Assembly: GCA_024811115.1 (NCBI GenBank)
Contig: JAKOGH010000005.1
Span: 930,001 to 994,000, forward strand
DNA: 64,000 bases
Direction of reading: 5' to 3'
Source: Terana coerulea
Lineage: Eukaryota > Basidiomycota > Agaricomycetes > Polyporales > Phanerochaetaceae
The position numbers and the translations under genes were made by a program. Below, piece after piece: positions 56,727 through 64,000 of the stretch (the first letter of the stretch is position 1; each line of letters starts with the position of its first letter). The notes beneath the pieces were generated by a model. It did no database searches and was not told where the DNA came from. It saw only the letters and a list, made by a program, of their open reading frames with translations.

Positions 56727-58575
56727 TTAAGGGTCCAGAACCATGTTCTCCTCAGCTCCTACAGTCGGTAGCTCAGCACTCATCATCCTGGCCCTCTTAC
56801 GCCGGTCAGGCCATGGAACAGGAAAGGCACCATGCGTCACCTTCATGTGTCTTTTCAGCAAGTCTTGCCGTACGAAGCTCTTCTCGGTATAGTTTTCTGC
56901 GCAGATAGGGCAGGCGAACGGCTTAAAACCGGCGTGGCTAGACATGTGCCGCTTGCATTCGTTCTTGCGGAGAAACCGCATCCCGCTGAAGACGTATTAG
57001 ATGAAGTTCGAGTAAACAAACGGTACAAAAGACCCACCATTCATCGCATTGGAAAGGACGATGTTCCACATGCGATCCCACGTGGACAAGGATATGGTCA
57101 CGCCTCTTGTTGGTCTGTGTGCATCCCTTGACGTAGCATCGAAATTCAGGGATCAGTTCGCCTCGTTCAGACAGACGACCGGCGAAAGCTTGAAGAAACG
57201 TCTTGTCCAGTTCACATCCTGGGTTCAGCTTACGGAAAGACTCGGCACGAGCGCGCAGGTCGTCCAAGGTGACGCCTTGATGAGCATTGAGGACGGGACT
57301 AGGACGATGAACGGTAACCGGCGGGCGGAACTGTATGTTCTGGGGCTGAACTGCGATCAGAGGTGGTCGAGGCGGAAGAAGGAAGTCTCGACCAGTTGTA
57401 GATGAGCCCGCCGAGTTATTGTCAGAAGTCCGAGACGCAAAGACGGGCAGCTGAATCGGCAAGATGGGCCTTGGATGATGCAGATGCTGAAGAGCAAGAG
57501 GAGCCGGCTGGGGGGCAGCAGACTGTTCGCGTTTGACAGCGTCCGACAGGACAGAGACGATAGCCGAGAGAGCCTCCTCTGGAAAATCGGCTTCAATTTC
57601 CGGGATAGGGCTTGGCTTCAGGGACGACGGTTCCAGCTCAGGTTCCGATTCCATAGATATAGGATCTTCTTCTTCTTCTGCCTTCACGGGATCCAAGAAG
57701 CTCAGACAGTTATCGCCAAGTAAATCGTTAGGGTTGACGCCGATGTTAGGGGTGTTTCTTTCAGCAGCTAGACTACGAAGGTTGATATCAGCGAAGAGTC
57801 CAACGATGGGAGTTCCAGGAGATCGCAGGGATAGCCAGGGGTTTGCTTCTCGATCCTTCGGAGACAGCGCCTTCGGATAGATAGAAGAGGCTATGTTTTC
57901 TACGTCTCGAGACACCGAAGAGAGAGGAGGGGAATCAATGAGCATAAGGAAGTCGCCCATAGCAGAAGCAGGAGAGGGGCCGACTGAAGACCGTTGGGTG
58001 ATACGAGCTTCATACTCCGCGCTTGGGCATGCCGAGTAGGCGGGGTCACTGGCCTGACGTCCATCGTCCTGGAAAACAGTAGCAGCATCTTCAGGAGCGC
58101 CTTCATTAATGATGAATTGTACGTTCGCGTTGAAGCATTGGCTTGGTTCAGCGATATCTGCCGGAGCGCGCGAGAATGGTGCCAGGATAGGCGGGGCTTG
58201 GAACGTCGTAGGACTAGGGATTGCCTGCTCAGCCGACGGGAAGATAATCCCCAATCCAGTCAGCGGACGACGCGTTGCAGATACTCGACTCCAGTATTGA
58301 GAGGCTTGGGAGGACGTGGGTTGGAACCACACGTTTGACTGGAAGTCAGAGTCGCTTTCATATTCGTCTAAGAGATACCGGGACGATGTTGGAGGCGGCA
58401 GGTTATAGGTGGGACTGTTAAAGGCCTCGGGCAGAGGTATATAGTATGAATGCGCCGCCAGGGTCGCAGAACGTCGATGTAAGGAGTGTGCTGGAGTAGT
58501 TGTGCGTGTGCTCGCGATGTCGCCTGTTGGGCCGGATACAAAACTAGAGTCGAAGGAACGCTTCATGCTGGTCAT
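56727..58575 (-). CDS. C2H2 zinc-finger transcription regulator with long disordered N-terminus
   Basis: Two exons, 58575-57038 and 56985-56727, about 600 residues. The start at 58575 gives MTSMKRSFDSSFVSGPTGDI; an upstream in-frame extension to 58803 would overlap the start of the divergent gene and is not preferred. The N-terminal 440 residues are Ser/Pro/acidic (EEEEDPISMESEPELEPSS) and look like a transactivation region. The fingers lie at the C-terminus: FRCYVKGCTQTNKRRDHILV with VGSH, then FQCDECGMRFLRKNECKRHM with SSH (split by the intron), and CPICAENYTEKSFVRQDLLK with RHMKVTH. A short basic stretch (PDRRKRARM) follows. Frame intact. The target genes are unknown. Confidence 0.85.
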
Positions 58576-58801
58576 AGTATAGTCGTAAGTGTTCGTAAAC
58601 GTCTGTGAAAGGAGAGAAACTAGCTCGTCGTCGTGGCGTACGGCGGCGAGGGGGATACAGTAGCGATGCCCGAGGCCTGTAGAATGTAGTGTTGAAGTCG
58701 TTAGCCAAGCCCCGCGCGCGCTTTGAAGGAGACGGGGAGTGTTTGCGCTTGTTTGCGCCGATTTCGTTCTTACCTTCCTCTTTGGGACCTGCGTTATGAC
58801 C

Positions 58802-60010
58802 ATGTTTCGCTCATTTCTCGTCCTCCGAAGTGCTCAGCGCTGTAGCAAGAACTCGCACTGCGTTGTTGTGGCCTCTGTCGCACGCAGGCATGCGTCCACG
58901 TCCTCTGGGAACCCGTCAAGCTTTCGACGTCCGCTGGCGTGGGTCGGTGCCTTGGGCGGGACCGGCATTGTCGCTGCCTACTTCCTCTGGCCGGACGCGT
59001 CTAGGCATGCACCGACTTACACAAATGTCGCTCTGTCACCCACGCACTTCACACCGGTAACCGTCACCGCTACACAGCAGTGCAAGGATCCCAGTACGAA
59101 GATGATGGTCCTCACGGTGCCCCAAGAATCCCTACCAGCGTCGCAGCAAAGTCTGTTTGCTCCCATATGGTCTATTTTCGTCAAAGATGATGATATCCAA
59201 GTGGAAAGGCCATACACACCACTGGAAGGCATTGATGAGAAGGGCCGCATGAAACTGTGGATAAAACGATATGAGAAGGGGGAAGTCGGGCGCTGGCTTC
59301 ACACCAAACGTGTGGGGGATGTAATCGAAATCAGAGGCCCTCTGAAAACGTTCCCTTGGCAAGAGCAATTGTGGGACGAAGTTGTCATGGTCTGTGAACT
59401 CCTTTGTGTACTCCAGTATGTCCCTCTAACTGACCTTAAGATATCAGGAGGAACGGGCATAACCCCTTTCTATCAGCTCCTGTACACGGAGTTGCTCGCC
59501 AACAGCGCCAGGCCTTCGAAAACCCGCTTCACTCTCCTCCATTCCTCTCGCGTTCCTAGCGAGCTCCCGCCTGAAGAGATCCTCCAACCGCTGGTCTCGC
59601 AATCCATGACAAACCCGGACCGTCTTAGACTGTCGTTATTTGTAGACGAGCTTGATGGATCCGATGCTGGAACTGCGGTTGCGAAGGACCTTCAACAGGG
59701 TCGCATCGGCAAAGCGGGTATACAACGTGCCCTGGACACTGTGCCAACAGCATCCTGGTGGAAGAGGTTGTTACGTCTCGGACCCGCCACCTCGACACAG
59801 GACGCCGATAAGAAGATCCTATTCCTTGTCTGTGGGCCGGAACCGTGAGTAGTCTGATCCAGCTTATCTGATAACGGCCACTCAGTTCCCGTGCATTGCA
59901 GCATGATCAATGCAATTGCAGGGCCTTACGGCCGCAATTACTCTCAAGGTCCCATCGGCGGCGTCCTGGGTGAGCTCGGCTACCGACAAGATCAGGTCTG
60001 GAAGCTCTAG
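58802..60010 (+). CDS. Mitochondrial NADH-cytochrome b5 reductase (MCR1/CBR-type)
   Basis: FAD enzyme passing electrons from NADH to cytochrome b5 or related acceptors; outer or intermembrane-space mitochondrial location is suggested by the basic N-terminus with RRHASTSS followed by a membrane anchor (GALGGTGIVAAYFLWP). Exons 58802-59389, 59441-59844, 59902-60010. FAD motif ERPYTPLEG, GRWLHTKRVGDVIEIRGPLK, NADH motif GGTGITPFYQLLY and FLVCGPEPMINAIAGP. The C-terminus GVLGELGYRQDQVWKL is typical. All phases close. Intron 1 (59390-59440) is 51 bases, a multiple of three without a stop, so retention would add 17 residues. The middle includes a longer loop than yeast MCR1 (about 59690-59810). Confidence 0.87.
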
Positions 60011-60525
60011 CGCTGCCCCATCGTAAACGTTGCAGTGCCAGGAGGTGTTCGCATCTGACGTGTCCGTCGTACGACGCCCACCCTCCGCGAGAACGTCGTG
60101 GAATACCGGAATTAAAGCGTGGAGGGCGCGCTACGAAGTCCGGGTCACATCGAGCGTCGTGACAAGGACGGGCTCCGCTTTGAACTTGTTGACCGTCAGA
60201 TGTACCTAGTATTATCCTTTTTTGAATGCATGTATACGAATGTGGTGGGAATTGCGTTCTTATTACGCGACAGATAGAGCCAGCAATTCGCACCGTTCCC
60301 ATTCGCTGCAGCGTGCAGAGCACTCTGAGTCAGCAACATTAGTCAGGGGCATGTGACGGCTGTGACTCGATCGTGACGTGACTCGGTGGAAATGAGCGCA
60401 GAGGAAAGGAAGGTCTAATTTATTTCTCGCTCACTCAGCCCGCTCTCCCCAACCGACGCATAAAAACCATCTAGACGACCCCTCACTCCCAGGCGTACTC
60501 ACGCTCACACTCTCCCTTTACCGCA
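60011..60525. other. Intergenic region, DRE2 promoter
   Basis: 515 bp between tandem genes. A CT-rich leader and an A-rich CATAAAAACC near 60460 precede the DRE2 ATG. Confidence 0.45.
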
Positions 60526-61575
60526 ATGTCGCCAGCAGCCATCTACGCAGCTCCGATCCCAGTCCTTGACTCCCAGAAGGTCTCTGCGGCCGTCCCAGTC
60601 AAGGGCCCCGCTCTCGCCATAGGCTCTCCAGCCACCGCGGCCAACGGCTCCTACCAAACTCTCATCACGAGCCTTGAGGAGACAAGACATGTCGAAAAAC
60701 AGATGCTTGAGCGGCTGATTGACGGTGGTATGCACTCGCACACATTTACGTCTGTACTCTGACTCACCGGAACCTAGCTACCAAGCTGCCATCTACCTCC
60801 TTCGCCTCCGTGCACGTTAACCTCTCTGCTGAAGAGTACGAGAGCTTGATTCCGAAGCTTCGATCTCTTCTCACCGAACTCCTCGCTGCCTTGGAGCCCC
60901 TCGGGACACTCCACCTGCACAATGTCTCGCCCGCTCTCCCTTCTCTTTCCCCCGAGCTCAGTCTCACGGGCTTTACTGTTCTCACCAGTGAGATTTCAGG
61001 CGGTACCATTATCGCACAGAAGCCGGCGCACTCCATCGCTGCACCCCAGGCGGCCGTCCCACTCCGCCGGAGGCTTGACCCGGAACGCAAGGCCTCAAAG
61101 AAGGCCCTGTGGTCCTTCAGCTCGCCGTCCACCCCGAGCATCGACGCCGAGTCCCTCTTGACCGAAGCAGACCGCGCACGCCCCGAGCCGACGTGCGAGC
61201 CCGCCGTCAGCGGTGCGCCTCGCAGGAAGAAGGCGTGCAAGAACTGCACGTGCGGTCTCGCCGAGCTCGAGGCCGAAGAGCTAGCGCAGAGCAAGGTCGT
61301 GCTGCTCGACGGTGCCGAGGGCGGCGAGGCTGCAGAGGTCTCCCAGTCTGAGAAGGACAGGCTTGTGGCGGCGGCGGCAGCAGCCCCGAAGGCGACAAGC
61401 AGCTGCGGTAACTGCTATCTCGGCGATGCGTTCCGCTGCTCAAGCTGTCCTTACCGAGGTAAATGGTTTGCCCGCCCGAAGCGATGTGACGAGGCTAATC
61501 GCTTAATCATCAGGTCTCCCCGCATTCAAGCCCGGCGAGAAGGTCGAGCTGGACTTTGGCATGGACGACATCTGA
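60526..61575 (+). CDS. DRE2: Cytosolic Fe-S assembly protein DRE2 (anamorsin/CIAPIN1)
   Basis: Electron-transfer partner of Tah18 in cytosolic iron-sulfur cluster assembly. Exons 60526-60727, 60778-61458, 61514-61575. The N-terminal methyltransferase-like domain is short (VEKQMLERLIDGG, LRSLLTELLAALEPLGTLHL, LTGFTVLTSEISGG). The linker leads to the two cluster regions: CEPAVSGAPRRKKACKNCTC, with the C-x-n-CxxCxC cluster ligands, and the twin CxxC pair CGNCYLGDAFRCSSC (CX2C-X7-CX2C) followed by PYRGLPAFKPGEKVELDF. Frame and phases intact. The gene follows the b5 reductase gene in the same direction, 515 bp apart. Confidence 0.93.
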
Positions 61576-61796
61576 TTCATCTCAATCTTGTTTTCTGTTA
61601 TTTTCAAAAGGGTTTGGGACACTTACCGTCCAGCACTGGTGTCCCGCGTCGGGTCAACCTTCTGTGTATTCTGCTTGTCGTGCATTTATCTGTTAGGCTT
61701 TCTGTATAATTATAGCTAGATGTATAATACCCAAGGTAGTATTTATACTGCTACAGTCCGACATAGCGACTCGTATCGATGAGCAATGTCGGTATG

Positions 61797-64000
61797 TCAT
61801 AGTGGTGCCAATGCATTCGCCAGCGAGTAGCTCGTGTGTGTATGCGGGTGTGGATGTGTCGTCGGTGGGGGTGCGTAAGCAGGTTCTGGCACGGCGACCG
61901 GCACCTGCTGCTCAACTTCCTGTTCATCATCGCTTGCGTCGCCGAGATAGCGGAGCGCATCCCAGTCGAATTCAGGGGAGTCAACGAGAATGTCGTTCAG
62001 CCTATCGTCCAAGTCGGGATGCGCATCACGTTCCTTCCGGATCCACCGCGTGCTCACCATCCAGCGTGCAACGTCCTCTGGCGGGAGATGAAATCCGTCT
62101 TTGGGCGGGCCCTGGCACCTCTCCTTCGTTACAATACCGCGCCGCTGGTCGTCCATGTCGAGCGTCGCGTAAAAGTGCATGAGGCGCGAGCTCCGCCAGG
62201 CGAGGCCGCGCAGGCGCAGTCGCTGGGTGGCGCCATACGCGTACGACGCCTCTGCGTCGTCGCACGACTCCTCCGAGGACATGCACTCCATGCGTAGCGC
62301 GGAGTCGAACGTCTCGTGCGCGAGCGCGCCGATTTTCTCGTGTCGCTCTTTGCGTTTCTTCAGTTTCTGCATTAAGTAAAAGAAAACGGGTCAATATCCG
62401 GGAAGCGGTGCTATGCACTTGAGTCTACGTACCGCCTTTTTCCGGTCTTTGCGCCGCGCCTTGACAGCTTTGACTTCTTCCCGCTCTCGCATCCGTGCCG
62501 CAGCGTCCTCGTTGACCTGCCCCTGGAATTTCTGCCGAAGGGTCTTCCACGCCTGGTCGAACGCTGCCTCGAGTTTCTTTTTCCCAAAGTCCTCGTCAGG
62601 GACGTCTTTGTAAGCATGGCGGTTCGCCTTCATGTTGCCGATAATCCGCTGCTTCATCGCAGTGTTGTGCGGTGACTGTTTGATGGTGCGCTCCCAGACA
62701 AAGCGGACGGGATCGTTGGGACCGAGTGGTGCACCCTCGATGTAGCTGTCCGGAATGGCATGTCGGGGCTTGCTATGCATACACTTGTAAATGTGGTCAC
62801 GCATCGCGTGCTATGTAAAGTACTTAGCTTCGAGCATGAAGAAGTGCTGAAGGAGAACCGACCTGTACAGTGAAATGCCGCAAATCATGCCCGTTCTTGC
62901 GGCGCTTCTTACCGCCTTCCTGGTCGGAACTGAAGTCATCTGCGTCACTGCTATCTCCAGCATAGCTACTCGCGGCGGGTGTTGCTGGTTTTCCTCGTCG
63001 CTTCCCAAGCCTTACTGTCTCCGGTGGCATAGCGGGAGTTTGCGCGGGAGACGGCAAGGCATGAGTAGGACTTAGCGGGTCCTGTGCTAGTGGCCCTGAA
63101 GCGTAAGGGTTGAACGGCGCGGCATAGGGCGCGTGTACCGGCTGTGGCGACGGAGAGTAAGATGCAGAGGATCCTGGTCTACCGGCCCGCGCCATGGCCG
63201 GAGTGATCGGTGACGGAGGAAATTGGGACACAAGGGTAGAATGGCCAGGGTAAGTGGTCATCGGCCGGCTAGAGGAGCCTTCCACAAACGCTGGAAGATG
63301 GGGTGTAAGGTACATCTGAAGACTTGATGGCCCGACGGCTGGCATCATGCTGGGAGTTGCCGGTGAAGGAAGAGACTCGGGCGGTATATGGGACAGTTGT
63401 GAGGGAGGCGGAGGAATATTGTGAGCTCCATTGTATGACCTCTCTGCATATACTTGTGGCAAGTGGTGATATCTGTCCTCGGGCCCAGGAGTCATCGGTG
63501 TACCCGGTGCCCCTTCGTAGGTGGTAGCTGCAGATATCTCCACCATATATGCGTCAGGCTGAGGTGATGTAGGGTGCTGAGATTGTTCTTGCGGTACTAC
63601 TGACTGAAGTTGTTGAGTAGCCAAAGATTCCTTCATCCGCGACATTTCCGCCTTCAATTCCATGAGCTGCCTCTCGAACGCAGCCTGATCCTGGGCGTAC
63701 TTGGCTTCATGCGCCTGTTCCCAAGCCATTCTACGCTGCTGCTCTTGCTCCCCTGCATCTTTCGTGACTTTCACTACGTGAAGAAGTCCTTGGAAAGCAT
63801 GCAAGGCAGGTGATGCCGCCTGTTGAGAGGGACTAATATCCGTGAGATACACCGATAGCTCATGGAAGCAGATGGCTCACCGAGGTGCAGGCTGTGACGG
63901 CGGTAAAATTGCAAGCTCTAGCTCGCTACTGTATGCCACATACGGTCGCGTCTGCTGAACTGCAGGTTGTGGGGACGTCTGAGGTGTAGGCTGTTGGGTC
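61797..64000 (-). CDS. Uncharacterised basidiomycete nuclear protein, 5' end beyond the window
   Basis: Three complete exon bodies plus a partial one, read on the minus strand: 64000 to about 63883 (PTPQTSPQPAVQQTRPYVAY, ELELAILPPSQPAP), about 63828-62863, about 62811-62432 and about 62372-61797. The middle is a Pro/Ser/Tyr-rich disordered region with an early coiled coil (RQLMELKAEMSRMKESLATQ) and a basic patch (GGKKRRKNGHDLRHFTVQ) joining HAMRDHIYKCMHSKPRHAIP. The third exon is highly charged and helical (EEVKAVKARRKDRKKA), and the last contains ALRMECMSSEESCDD, a Trp-rich segment (RWMVSTRWIRKERDAHPDLD) and a His/Pro tail. The phase at the intron near 63830-63882 does not close, so one base is probably off there. 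Lengths of conserved blocks suggest a DNA- or chromatin-associated role, but no known domain is recognisable. Confidence 0.7.

Noticed and set aside
1..64000. tRNA, rRNA, CRISPR array, intact transposon
   Set aside because: Looked for cloverleaf-type sequences, terminal repeats and regular spacer arrays by eye and found none; a dedicated scan would be needed to exclude a tRNA completely.

Overview
The window is nuclear DNA of a filamentous basidiomycete, most likely an agaricomycete. The evidence is: genes on both strands, introns of about 45-90 bp with GTRNGT donors and YAG acceptors, GC-rich coding sequence, and gene families typical of that group (a zincin joined to H-type lectin repeats, HSPA12-like divergent Hsp70, Kelch/transmembrane proteins). 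There are no operons, CRISPR arrays, rRNA genes or tRNA genes that I could see, and no intact transposon.

Layout, left to right: YPK1/Gad8-type AGC kinase (+); BCD1 snoRNP zinc finger (+); conserved low-complexity acidic protein (+); Kelch-repeat membrane protein (-); a 3 kb gene-free region; C2H2 regulator (+); MIX23 (+); GILT thiol reductase (+); YOS1 (-); mitochondrial uL22 (+); OST1/ribophorin I (+); small secreted protein (-); stand-alone BRCT protein (+); EFR3 (+); VPS52 (-); F-box protein (+); GRP94-type Hsp90 with a C-terminal HDEL (+); zincin/H-lectin protein (-); coiled-coil protein (-); divergent Hsp70 (+); DPH1 (-); NPC1/NCR1 (+); RNPS1-like SR protein (-); C2H2 regulator (-); cytochrome b5 reductase (+); DRE2 (+); and a 5'-incomplete nuclear protein (-) running off the right edge.

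Many neighbours serve the secretory and endolysosomal system: OST1 (N-glycosylation), GRP94 (ER folding), YOS1 (ER-Golgi traffic), VPS52 (endosome-Golgi tethering), NPC1 (sterol export), GILT (lysosomal/secreted reductase) and EFR3 plus YPK1 (plasma-membrane PI4P and TORC2 signalling). This is probably ordinary gene order, not a pathway cluster.

A dominant technical feature is that at least 20 apparent one-base frame breaks interrupt otherwise well conserved housekeeping genes, most of them inside or beside short homopolymers or dinucleotide runs. Annotated spans therefore cover the whole gene and the text states where the frame must change. I read these as consensus errors of the assembly rather than pseudogenes. 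The most biologically interesting items are the zincin whose HExxH motif reads HQxxH ahead of three H-lectin repeats, a transition-rich dispersed repeat, the acidic-PL repeats of the unknown protein at 7434-10683, and the fungal GRP94 with heat-shock and UPR-like promoter sites.
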